DNA of 14,110 nt from Pauljensenia sp. (lineage in GTDB: Bacteria; Actinomycetota; Actinomycetes; Actinomycetales; Actinomycetaceae). Below the pieces are notes generated by a model that made no database searches, had not been told where the DNA came from, and saw nothing but the letters and a program-made list of their open reading frames with translations. The first letter of the stretch is position 1; every line of letters starts with the position of its first letter. Positions 1 through 6,393 of the stretch are shown one piece after another. A program made the position numbers and the translations under genes. The DNA is taken from the NCBI GenBank assembly GCA_029983625.1, contig JASBZF010000040.1:1-14110 (forward strand), in the 5' to 3' direction.

Positions 1-2
1 GC

Positions 3-17
3 CGGGTATAACACCCG
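3..17 (-). other. Short hairpin at the window edge, possible terminator stem
   Basis: A perfect 5-bp inverted repeat (CGGGT at 3-7, ACCCG at 13-17, 5-nt loop) lies about 40 nt beyond the stop codon of the thioredoxin-TPR gene. It could be part of a transcription terminator for that gene, but the bases that would carry a T-run lie outside the window. The stem is short, so this is a weak call. Confidence 0.2.
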
Positions 18-55
18 CTCTGTGTCAGTTCACACTCAGATCAGCACGAAGGAAA

Positions 56-940
56 TCAGATCAACACGAGGGTCGAAAGACGCATCCGTGCTTTCATGAC
101 CTCAGGCGTATTCCCCGCAAGGGTGAAAAGTTCCAGAAGACGCACACGTGCCTTGTCTTGATCTTCAGGGGTTTTCCCTCCTGAAATGAGATCAAGAAGG
201 AGCGAAAATGCAGCCTCCATATTCCCCGTGGAAAAAAGCAAATCTGCCTGTGCCATCGGATCTGCCTGATCCGGGCAAGAGGTACGTGCTTCAAGCTGAA
301 GGCGCGCAAGATGAGTTTTCGCCTCGTGATCGCGCGGGTTTAAGTCAATAACGCGCTCCCAGGCACGCATCGCCCCCTCACGATCCCCTTCCTGTTCCAG
401 AGCAAGAGGAAGCACATGCTCATTCGGTGTTGGAGTCTCCATCTGCTGAGCAGACACCGCGATTCGGCCTGTAACTCCCATTTGTGCGGCGACTGTGATG
501 ACCTCATCCATCAGGGGGCGCAGCTGTTCTTTCGAGGCGGACCCCTGGAACATCGGCAGTGGGCGTCCTGCGATCACAGCAAGCACCGTTGGCACTGCCT
601 GCACCTGAAAAGCGCGTGCGATCTGCGCAGCATCGTCAATATCGACTTTGACAAGCTGGAACGCACCCGAAAAATCACGGGCCAGCTCCTCCAGGGCCGC
701 AAGAAGCGATTTTGATTCCAAAGAACGCCCCGACCACATCGCAATGATGACCGGAACGGTACGGGAAATCGACATCACCTCGTCGAAATGCGCTTCATCT
801 CCTACAGTGATGAGCGGCGCATCAATGGTCACACTCGTATTGGCAGACGGTGCAGAAGGTGCCGACGTCGAAGACGGTGTCGCGCACAGATCAACCGCAC
901 CGCGCGAATCCGCCGCCTGCATCTCATCAGTACTCATCAT
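56..940 (-). CDS. Thioredoxin-like TPR co-chaperone, CnoX/YbbN family, without CxxC
   Basis: The 294-residue product resembles the CnoX/YbbN family: an N-terminal thioredoxin fold followed by a tetratricopeptide-like helical region. Residues 1-40 are a Ser/Ala/Pro/Thr-rich leader. The thioredoxin fold spans about 41-155, with the active-site region MWSGRSLESK near 68-77 and the cis-proline loop VQAVPTV (Pro117). Residues 174-294 are helical repeats. Both cysteines of the usual WCxxC are replaced (WSGRS), so it cannot act as a dithiol oxidoreductase; a holdase or co-chaperone role is inferred from the family (E. coli CnoX passes clients to GroEL). I chose the ATG at 940 because GAGGAAAGAAGGCGA lies directly upstream; a second ATG follows at 937. 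An in-frame GTG at 979 would add 13 residues rich in Arg and Glu and has no such site. It lies 42 nt after the lipoprotein gene, probably in the same operon. A homologous thioredoxin-like gene (Rv1324) lies near nucS in M. tuberculosis. Confidence 0.82.
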   Translation of the reverse strand: MMSTDEMQAADSRGAVDLCATPSSTSAPSAPSANTSVTIDAPLITVGDEAHFDEVMSISRTVPVIIAMWSGRSLESKSLLAALEELARDFSGAFQLVKVDIDDAAQIARAFQVQAVPTVLAVIAGRPLPMFQGSASKEQLRPLMDEVITVAAQMGVTGRIAVSAQQMETPTPNEHVLPLALEQEGDREGAMRAWERVIDLNPRDHEAKTHLARLQLEARTSCPDQADPMAQADLLFSTGNMEAAFSLLLDLISGGKTPEDQDKARVRLLELFTLAGNTPEVMKARMRLSTLVLI

Positions 941-982
941 TCGCCTTCTTTCCTCAGCACGTCTTAGTTGATTGCACACTCA

Positions 983-1984
983 TTAGGCATGATCGGGATT
1001 TGTTGAATCGTCCATCGTGACCGACTCAATCACCCTGTCAGCACCAACGATGCGAGACACTCCTCCCTGATTCGCAGAGGGGATGTTGATCAGAACGGTC
1101 GCCACATAGGTGACAGTAGCCGTACCTTTCACCGTGTCGTCGTCGCCAGAGTGCATCGTGGCGGTCTGGCCACCTAAACGCATCGTCGATTTTGCGATTG
1201 TGCGCGAATAGTTGAGCGTATACGTAAAGTTTGCGGCGACCAGGGCCGAACCATCCTGCAACACGAGTCCAAGGATCGGATCAGAGGTCACAGCAGCATG
1301 AGCTGAGACCGTGCCTGCGGCACTCAGACTCGAAGCAAGGGTCTTGACGGTGTCAAGATATTGCGCAGTGAACTCATCCCCCGCAAATGCTTGAGAAGAC
1401 GTCTGCCCCGCATTCAGCATGTCCACATAGGCGTTCAAGGCATCTTCGGGCGTAGAGACAAATCCTGAAGAATCATTCGTGACGAACGCTGATCCCTGCT
1501 CGATCGGCGCCATCGTCACCGAAGTTCCCCCCAGCATTCGACACCAGTTGGCCAGCGCATACGGGGAACGCGCATCGGACTGAACAAAAACCTCAACCAC
1601 AGGAAGCTGTGAAGCATCCGCTTGACGGATATTCAGGATCGCCCTCGGCCACTGTGCAGAATTCGTCACCGCAAGATTCTGGGCGCTTAAATCCAAGGAA
1701 GGAATCGTGTCACCAGAAGCAAGCGCATAGGCGTATTGTGCCGCGCGGGTTCGGGCGGCACCGTCAATGATCCGCTGCCCAAAATCTTGAGCATCGAGGG
1801 CGGAGTCTGCTGTGTTGAGTGTGCGCGCTACTTCTTTCAGTGCTTCATTCACTCGCGCTTCATCAAGGTTCGGAGTGTGCTGCGCTGATTGTGTCGTCTC
1901 TTGCACCACCAGTTCACTCGCTGAACACGCTCCACAAGCGAGGGCGGCACTGAGCGCCACCCCGGCGATCATGAACCTCCTCAT
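983..1984 (-). CDS. Predicted lipoprotein of unknown function
   Basis: The 333-residue product starts with a typical export signal: MRR, a hydrophobic stretch to about residue 16, then the cysteine-containing sequence LACGACSAS. Either Cys17 or Cys20 could be the lipidated residue; neither fits the lipobox consensus perfectly. The mature part is probably extracytoplasmic. Residues 40-90 look helical. Residues 125-165 hold a beta-alpha stretch with NWCRMLGG. The segment from about 175 (STPEDALNAYVDML) to the end looks like a helix followed by beta strands. I do not recognise the family. The ATG overlaps the stop of the upstream membrane-protein gene (ATGA), and GAAGAAGGATG lies 6-7 nt upstream, so translation is very likely coupled. 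The pairing suggests the two proteins act together at the membrane surface; this is inference from gene order only. Confidence 0.75.
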   Translation of the reverse strand: MRRFMIAGVALSAALACGACSASELVVQETTQSAQHTPNLDEARVNEALKEVARTLNTADSALDAQDFGQRIIDGAARTRAAQYAYALASGDTIPSLDLSAQNLAVTNSAQWPRAILNIRQADASQLPVVEVFVQSDARSPYALANWCRMLGGTSVTMAPIEQGSAFVTNDSSGFVSTPEDALNAYVDMLNAGQTSSQAFAGDEFTAQYLDTVKTLASSLSAAGTVSAHAAVTSDPILGLVLQDGSALVAANFTYTLNYSRTIAKSTMRLGGQTATMHSGDDDTVKGTATVTYVATVLINIPSANQGGVSRIVGADRVIESVTMDDSTNPDHA

Positions 1985-3411
1985 GATTCATCCTTCTTCA
2001 GCCAGCCCGACATCAGTGATTTCCAGGAACTCTTCGTATCGGTGTCTTCATCCGAATTGCTCGACGCGGACTCAGTCTCAGTTTTCGCAACGATCGGGAT
2101 TAAGCCCGTATCAAACTCACGGCCCTCGATGACGATTGTGTGTTCGCCTTTCTCCCTTGCTTCACGCAATGCGCGCCGACTGGGAAGAGTGACACCGGGA
2201 CGGATCGCAGACAGATCAATAATGCCCGTATCCGTGGGAACCTTTTCGGGCGGATCTTCATCACTGACACGCTGGTCCAAAGCGTGACGGCCACGCGGTG
2301 CTACTGCGACCGTATCCTGTGCGCTGCCTCCAGTTTGTTCACCCTGATCGTGACCTTTATCAGCCGGATCTGTCTGCTCTTCATCGTGTGCAGCATCCAC
2401 CGGTGTTGTCTGGCACGCTACGGGGTCACTGTCACTGTGCTCGCTCTCAGCAGACGCCCCCGTATTTTCTGTCTGCGCGAAAAGCTCGACGCTGTGCTGA
2501 ACCTCAAGGGGTTCTGTACCGTGGTCTGCGTCCTCACTGACCTGAGTCTTATCAGTATCCGTATCCGTTTTCAGTTCTTGAGGCTGATCATTTCGGCGCT
2601 GAAGCAAATGCCGACGTGACAAAACGAGAACACCGGAAATAAGAGCGAAAATCCCCGCACCCAAGAAAGCGATGATCGCAAGAGTATTCACTCGACGCAT
2701 ACTCCAGGTCAAAGTGAGTTCCAGATCGTCCTTCCCCGCTGTCGAAGCGGCGATCAGTGAACGACCTGCGGGAATATTGCTTAAAAACAGTGTCGCTTTT
2801 CCTTGACCAGTTACCTTGTTCAGCCACATATCCGAGTCCTCAAGCTTATGTTCCACAGCTTGAGAAGGAGAAAGAAGAGGTACAGAAACCGAATCTGATT
2901 GAGACGAATCCTGTGACTGGGACGAATCCTGTGCCCCAGAAGCATCAGACGATGAAGCCAAGGATTCTGCACCGGATTGTTCCCCGGTGTCTGCTCGTTT
3001 CTCTGTATCCGTTTTTAATGGAGCAGATTCGGACTGTGGCGTGCCCGGATGTTCTTCGACTTTCAGACGAGAACGCTCAGATGTGATCCCCACGACTTCG
3101 GTGTACGCATCATCGCCAAGCCAGCCGATCACATCACCGGGAGTTCCGATTCCAAGAGCAACATGCGCTCCGCTCATCGAACGCACATCGATACGCACGT
3201 CCTTTGCGACCAACGGCAGCACTCCGTCGCGTGTCATCACAAGTGAGTGTGACGCAAGCACCGAGGAAGCGAGTTCTTGAGAAGGCTTGAGCACAGTCAG
3301 TGCAAGGACACCCACGATGAGGAAAACAAGTGCCACGGCCGCAACACTCACAGCTGAGACATACTGCTTGAGGCGCTCCACTCGAACACGACTCCTAGTT
3401 CGTTCCAACAT
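1981..3411 (-). CDS. Two-helix membrane protein with Ser/Asp-rich loop and long acidic tail, unknown function
   Basis: The 476-residue product has a basic N-terminus (residues 1-17), a first membrane helix (about 18-41), an external region (about 42-240), a second membrane helix (about 242-265) and a cytoplasmic tail of about 210 residues. The positive-inside pattern (Arg/Lys before helix 1, RRHLLQRR after helix 2) places both ends in the cytoplasm. The external region has a globular part (42-120), a low-complexity Ser/Asp/Gln/Glu linker (about 122-178) and a second small part (180-240). The tail is acidic to about 370, then becomes ordered: GIIDLSAIRPGVTLPSRRAL (397-416), RRALREAREKG (412-422) and a strand-like segment (424-441). 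The ATG at 3411 has only a weak upstream purine run (AATAGGG) and the next in-frame ATG is at codon 59. I do not recognise a characterised family. Its stop overlaps the lipoprotein start. Confidence 0.75.
   Translation of the reverse strand: MLERTRSRVRVERLKQYVSAVSVAAVALVFLIVGVLALTVLKPSQELASSVLASHSLVMTRDGVLPLVAKDVRIDVRSMSGAHVALGIGTPGDVIGWLGDDAYTEVVGITSERSRLKVEEHPGTPQSESAPLKTDTEKRADTGEQSGAESLASSSDASGAQDSSQSQDSSQSDSVSVPLLSPSQAVEHKLEDSDMWLNKVTGQGKATLFLSNIPAGRSLIAASTAGKDDLELTLTWSMRRVNTLAIIAFLGAGIFALISGVLVLSRRHLLQRRNDQPQELKTDTDTDKTQVSEDADHGTEPLEVQHSVELFAQTENTGASAESEHSDSDPVACQTTPVDAAHDEEQTDPADKGHDQGEQTGGSAQDTVAVAPRGRHALDQRVSDEDPPEKVPTDTGIIDLSAIRPGVTLPSRRALREAREKGEHTIVIEGREFDTGLIPIVAKTETESASSNSDEDTDTKSSWKSLMSGWLKKDES
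2896..2931 (-). repeat. In-frame 18-bp tandem repeat, two copies
   Basis: On the coding strand the unit CAGGATTCGTCYCARTCA occurs twice back to back (2914-2931, then 2896-2913) with two base differences. Each copy encodes QDSSQS. It lies in the low-complexity external linker of the two-helix membrane protein and keeps the reading frame, so copy-number change would lengthen or shorten the linker without breaking the gene. Confidence 0.8.
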
Positions 3412-3505
3412 CCCTATTAATCCAACGATAGGTGCCTCACGCCAGCCAGAACAGCTGACACCAACACCCCGTGATCAAATGCATTAATCACGCTGAGACA
3501 CTGCC

Positions 3506-3805
3506 TCACAAGGGGCGCAGCCCGCGCCCCCAGCACTGCGAATGCCAATGCCGACGCGCCCCCACTCCTTCAGGCAATCCATAGGGCCCGTCAATCGGCC
3601 ATGCAACAACATGTGCCATTCCCACAAGAATCGACTGCCCACAGGCCGGACAGGTGTAGATTTTCGCCGCAGAGCTAAGACGCTGCACCCGATATTGACG
3701 ACCATCCGGCCCCTCTTGCGCACGAGGCATCGAAGCAAGAGAGTCCATATTGAGCTCACGATGCCCCTCCTTCCACGCACGCTTACGTGAACGTCGCCCT
3801 TTCAT
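3506..3805 (-). CDS. Small conserved actinobacterial Cys/His protein
   Basis: This 99-residue basic protein starts MKGRRSRKRAWKEGHREL and has a CPACGQ motif (Cys52, Cys55), then His65, and a C-terminal RRHWHSQCW (His86, His88, Cys91). The pattern looks like a small zinc-binding fold related to treble-clef or HNH-like folds, but metal binding is not proven. From memory, very similar small proteins are widespread in actinobacteria and are often labelled ATP/GTP-binding protein although I see no Walker motif here. The ATG overlaps the nagA stop codon (ATGA), so translation is coupled to nagA. The basic N-terminus would suit nucleic-acid or ribosome binding; this is inference. The overlapping frame at 3484-3780 is a shadow. 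Confidence 0.8.
   Translation of the reverse strand: MKGRRSRKRAWKEGHRELNMDSLASMPRAQEGPDGRQYRVQRLSSAAKIYTCPACGQSILVGMAHVVAWPIDGPYGLPEGVGARRHWHSQCWGRGLRPL
3512..3530 (-). terminator. GC-rich hairpin at the end of the small Cys/His gene, weak terminator candidate
   Basis: GGGGCGC at 3512-3518 and GCGCCCC at 3524-3530 form a perfect 7-bp stem with a 5-nt loop. The stem overlaps the last codons of the small gene, whose stop is at 3506-3508. No clear T-run follows on the minus strand (TTGTGAGG), so it may be a weak or Rho-assisted terminator, or a chance GC-rich stem. The 94-nt gap that follows (3412-3505) holds no gene I can support. Confidence 0.3.
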
Positions 3806-5013
3806 TGAACCAGCGCGCCATCTTTAAAGACACTGAGGGGATTCAGTGCGTCATCGACCTCGACAAGATCCGCGCGTCTGCCCACCTCAATACATCCAAT
3901 GTCTTGGCGGCCAAGGATTTTCGCGCCTTGAACGGATGACATATACACGGCATCAACAAGATCAATTCCTGCTGTGACTGCTGTGCGCACACAGTCAAGA
4001 AGATGAGCGGTACCACCGGCAAGGGTTCCCTGTCCCGTGATGAGTGCGCGTCCAGCTTCAACCGATACTTTTTGTGAACCGAGTTCGTATTCGCCGTCAG
4101 GCATTCCGGCGGCCTCCATCGCATCCGTGACAAGAACACACGCCTCACGACCGAGAATTTCGACCACATCTCGCACGAGTGCAGGATCGAGATGAACTCC
4201 ATCGCAGATCATTTCCGCGATTGCTCCTCCCCTGGTGGCATCAGAGAGGAACTCGGCAATCGGACCCGTGTTGCGATGATGCAAGGGACGCATCCCGTTG
4301 AACAGATGGGTAATCGTCGCATGTGCGCTGCGTCGTTCAGCTGTGCGATCCAAAATATCACGTGAGTAGTCCAGTGCTTCGCGTGCATGATGTGAGCCTG
4401 AATCGGTATGACCCCATGAGGGCAAGGCCCCGCCCTCGACCAAAACCTCGGTCACCGATCCTGGACCATAGGCGCCTTTCTTTTCAGGAGCCAGCGTCAT
4501 CGTGAGTGCATGACCTTGGCACACATCAAGTAATTCGCGAGTGAACTGCGGATCGGGATCAATGATGTAGGCAGGATCCTGGGCACCGCAACGCTCAAAA
4601 GAAATGAAGGGACCTTCAAAATGGATTCCCGCAAGTTCACCTTCGTCAGCGAGTTTTGCAAGAAGCGCGGCACGCTCTTTCAAGACTTCAGCCGATGCGG
4701 TGACAAGGGAAGCAACCACAGATGTGGTTCCGTGTCTGCGATGCTCCATGACAGCGGTCATGATCTCTTCGCGTGTCTTGGCATTCGGGAAAGAAGCCCC
4801 GCCTCCGCCATGACAGTGGACATCAACGAGGCCGGGCAGGATCGTTGTTCCACGCGCAGGAGTGGATCCTAAGATCTCTTCCTCGCGGTTGTTCTGCACC
4901 CGTTCGGCCTCGAGGATCTCGGTAATCACCCCGTCTTTGGCGAGGATCACCCCGTCCTCGCAGATCCGATCGGCCATCACGATTCTTCCGCGAATCTTCA
5001 GCAATGCACTCAT
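3802..5013 (-). CDS. nagA: N-acetylglucosamine-6-phosphate deacetylase
   Basis: The enzyme removes acetate from GlcNAc-6-phosphate to give glucosamine-6-phosphate, feeding amino sugars and recycled wall material into wall precursor synthesis or glycolysis. The 403-residue sequence is full length for the amidohydrolase-superfamily NagA. Numbered from the chosen start, it has the metal-binding VDVHCHGGGG (His66, His68), HFEGPF (Glu133), GHTDSG (His202), THLFNGM (His236) and the catalytic aspartate in VTDAMEAAG (Asp297). The His-x-His motif near the N-terminus suggests that two metals could bind, unlike E. coli NagA. I chose the ATG at 5013 because the sequence from MSALLKIRGRIV aligns with the N-terminus of the family; an in-frame ATG at 5037 would add eight atypical residues. 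Neither start has a strong Shine-Dalgarno site. No nagB is visible in the window. Confidence 0.93.
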   Translation of the reverse strand: MSALLKIRGRIVMADRICEDGVILAKDGVITEILEAERVQNNREEEILGSTPARGTTILPGLVDVHCHGGGGASFPNAKTREEIMTAVMEHRRHGTTSVVASLVTASAEVLKERAALLAKLADEGELAGIHFEGPFISFERCGAQDPAYIIDPDPQFTRELLDVCQGHALTMTLAPEKKGAYGPGSVTEVLVEGGALPSWGHTDSGSHHAREALDYSRDILDRTAERRSAHATITHLFNGMRPLHHRNTGPIAEFLSDATRGGAIAEMICDGVHLDPALVRDVVEILGREACVLVTDAMEAAGMPDGEYELGSQKVSVEAGRALITGQGTLAGGTAHLLDCVRTAVTAGIDLVDAVYMSSVQGAKILGRQDIGCIEVGRRADLVEVDDALNPLSVFKDGALVQ

Positions 5014-5021
5014 AGGTCCAT

Positions 5022-5036
5022 TGTGCCACCGGCACA
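5022..5036 (-). promoter_or_regulatory. Inverted repeat just upstream of the nagA start
   Basis: TGTGCC (5022-5027) and GGCACA (5031-5036) form a perfect 6-bp inverted repeat with a 3-nt spacer, ending 8 nt before the nagA ATG at 5013. In RNA it would form a hairpin over the initiation region. In DNA it could be a small operator. No regulator is identifiable in the window. Confidence 0.35.
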
Positions 5037-5132
5037 TGGGTCAAGCTCAGTCCGTGAACGTCCAACACAGCGAGAAAACGCCCTCGCCTATCTAAGACAT
5101 TGAGATGTCATTCACGAGTTCAGAGTAAGGCC

Positions 5133-5146
5133 GCGATATGTATCGC
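5133..5146. promoter_or_regulatory. GCGATA-n2-TATCGC dyad in the nucS-nagA gap
   Basis: A perfect 6+2+6 inverted repeat lies 25 nt after the nucS stop and about 120 nt upstream of nagA. It could be a protein-binding site, or an mRNA hairpin (5-bp stem, 4-nt loop) at the 3' end of the nucS transcript. There is no T-run, so I do not call it a terminator. The rest of the gap 5014-5170 holds only short imperfect repeats and no gene. Confidence 0.3.
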
Positions 5147-5170
5147 AGAACACTCCTTCAGTAGATCGTC

Positions 5171-5869
5171 TTAGAACAGCCTCGATTCAGGATCGTCAAA
5201 ACCACGCATCGCGTCGTAGTCCAGAAGGAGGCAGCGGATTCCTCGGTCTTGTGCCAGAGTGCGTGCTTGCTTCGTGATCTCTTGAGCGGCGAAGATTCCT
5301 GAAAGGTCCGCAAGCAGTGGATCTCTGGATAAAAGGTTGAGATAGCGCGTTAACTGTTCAACACCATCGATTCCACCCCTGCGCTTCACTTCGATCGCGT
5401 AATAGGCACCGTTTTTATCGCGCACCATGAGGTCAACCGGTCCAACAGGAGTGGGATACTCGCGGCGCACAAGGCAAAAATCTTCTCCGAGGATCTGTGG
5501 CACTTGCTCGGCCAGTAGTTCCTGAAGATGAGTTTCCACTCCGTCTTTGACTAATCCCGGATCAATTCCAAGATCTGCAACGACATCGGAAACAATGTCA
5601 TGAATGCGAATGACGAGACGGTCATCTGTTTTATCGGACTGGATTGTCCATATCTGCGTGACCTCAGGGGATTCTTCAGTGTCATCCACCGTTTCGCAGC
5701 TGAGCGTACAGGGCGCGCTCATCCAGTTCAGAGGTTTGTAGGATCCCCCATCGGAATGGATGAGCACAGAGCCATCCGCTTTCAGCATGATGACCCGCTG
5801 AGCGGGATCAAGATGTGCGCTCAGCCGACCGGAGTAATCGACGGTACACGTCGCAATGAGAATTCGCAC
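5171..5869 (-). CDS. nucS: Mismatch-specific endonuclease NucS/EndoMS
   Basis: NucS cleaves both strands near certain mismatches and provides non-canonical mismatch repair in actinobacteria that lack MutS/MutL. The 232-residue product matches the family in length. The N-terminal DNA-binding and dimerisation domain (about 1-115) starts VRILIATCTVDYSGRL. The C-terminal RecB-like nuclease domain has GPVDLMVRD (Asp146), YAIEVKRRG (Glu160, Lys162) and a downstream Gln172/Tyr176; the D-x13-E-x-K spacing equals that of the Pyrococcus enzyme. The last residues are SRLF, similar to the short C-terminal sliding-clamp-binding tail reported for actinobacterial NucS. The start is the GTG at 5869, which agrees with the family N-terminus; the upstream Shine-Dalgarno site is weak. 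It begins 21 nt after the DUF2550 gene, so the two are probably co-transcribed. Confidence 0.95.
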   Translation of the reverse strand: MRILIATCTVDYSGRLSAHLDPAQRVIMLKADGSVLIHSDGGSYKPLNWMSAPCTLSCETVDDTEESPEVTQIWTIQSDKTDDRLVIRIHDIVSDVVADLGIDPGLVKDGVETHLQELLAEQVPQILGEDFCLVRREYPTPVGPVDLMVRDKNGAYYAIEVKRRGGIDGVEQLTRYLNLLSRDPLLADLSGIFAAQEITKQARTLAQDRGIRCLLLDYDAMRGFDDPESRLF

Positions 5870-5890
5870 GAGGGCGAGCCTAGCAGTGGA

Positions 5891-6304
5891 TCAGGCGCGT
5901 GGCCGAGGTGGCCCCGATTCGATCCACGAAACGAGGGCGTGATACGTGGGCGCTGCAACCGCAATTTCGTATCGTTTTTCCCCTGAACGCAGACGAATCT
6001 CCAGCATCGAACCGTCTTGTGAATGTTGAAGGGGACAGGATAGCTCCAGATTCCGGCGTGCCAGGGTGTAAACGGGCTTGTTTGAAAAACCCACCAAGCG
6101 GTACCAGGACAATTCCTCGGAACCGTACAGTCCGATTCCAGATGTCCACCCTGATTGTGTATCGGGACGCGACCAGCATCTGAAGGCACCGAGTTTGCCG
6201 TCGAGTCGGCGCGCACGAATGTTGATGTACACCAGGATCGCAAGGGCGGTGACACCGAGGGCTATCGCGATGGCCGCAAGCAAAAGCAATACTCCGTTCA
6301 TCAT
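5891..6304 (-). CDS. DUF2550 family membrane-anchored protein
   Basis: The 137-residue product has one N-terminal membrane helix (about residues 4-27), a basic RARR stop-transfer sequence (30-33) and a soluble domain of about 100 residues that looks beta-rich (for example SWYRLVGFSN, YTLARRNLELSC, MLEIRLRSGEKRYEIAV). The domain would lie in the cytoplasm if the helix is a simple anchor with the basic side inside. Size, layout and position directly after atpC match the actinobacterial DUF2550 family (Rv1312 in M. tuberculosis), whose function is not known. Two ATG codons follow each other at 6304 and 6301 after GGAGGGGA; spacing favours the second slightly. The gene lies beyond the atpC terminator, so it likely needs its own promoter or read-through. 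Confidence 0.85.
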   Translation of the reverse strand: MMNGVLLLLAAIAIALGVTALAILVYINIRARRLDGKLGAFRCWSRPDTQSGWTSGIGLYGSEELSWYRLVGFSNKPVYTLARRNLELSCPLQHSQDGSMLEIRLRSGEKRYEIAVAAPTYHALVSWIESGPPRPRA

Positions 6305-6337
6305 TCCCCTCCGATCGTCACAATAGGTAATCTCGAC

Positions 6338-6387
6338 GAAGAAAGCCTCCGTCCGAATACTCCGAACAGATTCATCGGACGGAGGCT
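6338..6387 (-). terminator. Rho-independent terminator of the atp operon
   Basis: GCCTCCGTCCGA (6345-6356) and TCGGACGGAGGC (6375-6386) form a perfect 12-bp stem, extended by one A-T pair (6344/6387), with an 18-nt loop. On the minus strand the stem is followed by TTTCTTC. It starts 6 nt after the atpC stop codon, the expected place for the end of the atp transcript. The loop is long and the T-tract interrupted, so termination may be partial. Confidence 0.85.
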
Positions 6388-6393
6388 CCTCTT

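Noticed and set aside
941..979. Upstream GTG start for the thioredoxin-TPR gene
   Set aside because: The 13 added residues are unlike the family and cover the GAGGAAAGAAGGCGA site that serves the ATG at 940.
2140..2619. 159-codon plus-strand open frame inside the two-helix membrane protein gene
   Set aside because: Opposite-strand reading of the acidic low-complexity tail. Its hydrophobic look comes from reverse reading of Asp/Glu/Thr codons.
5014..5037. Upstream ATG start for nagA at 5037
   Set aside because: The eight added residues (MCRWHNGP) do not resemble NagA N-termini, and the codons fall in an inverted repeat. It cannot be fully excluded, since neither start has a strong ribosome site.
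5096..5109. GACAT-tgag-ATGTC repeat as an operator or terminator
   Set aside because: Five-bp arms are expected by chance at this length, and no T-run or promoter sits next to it.
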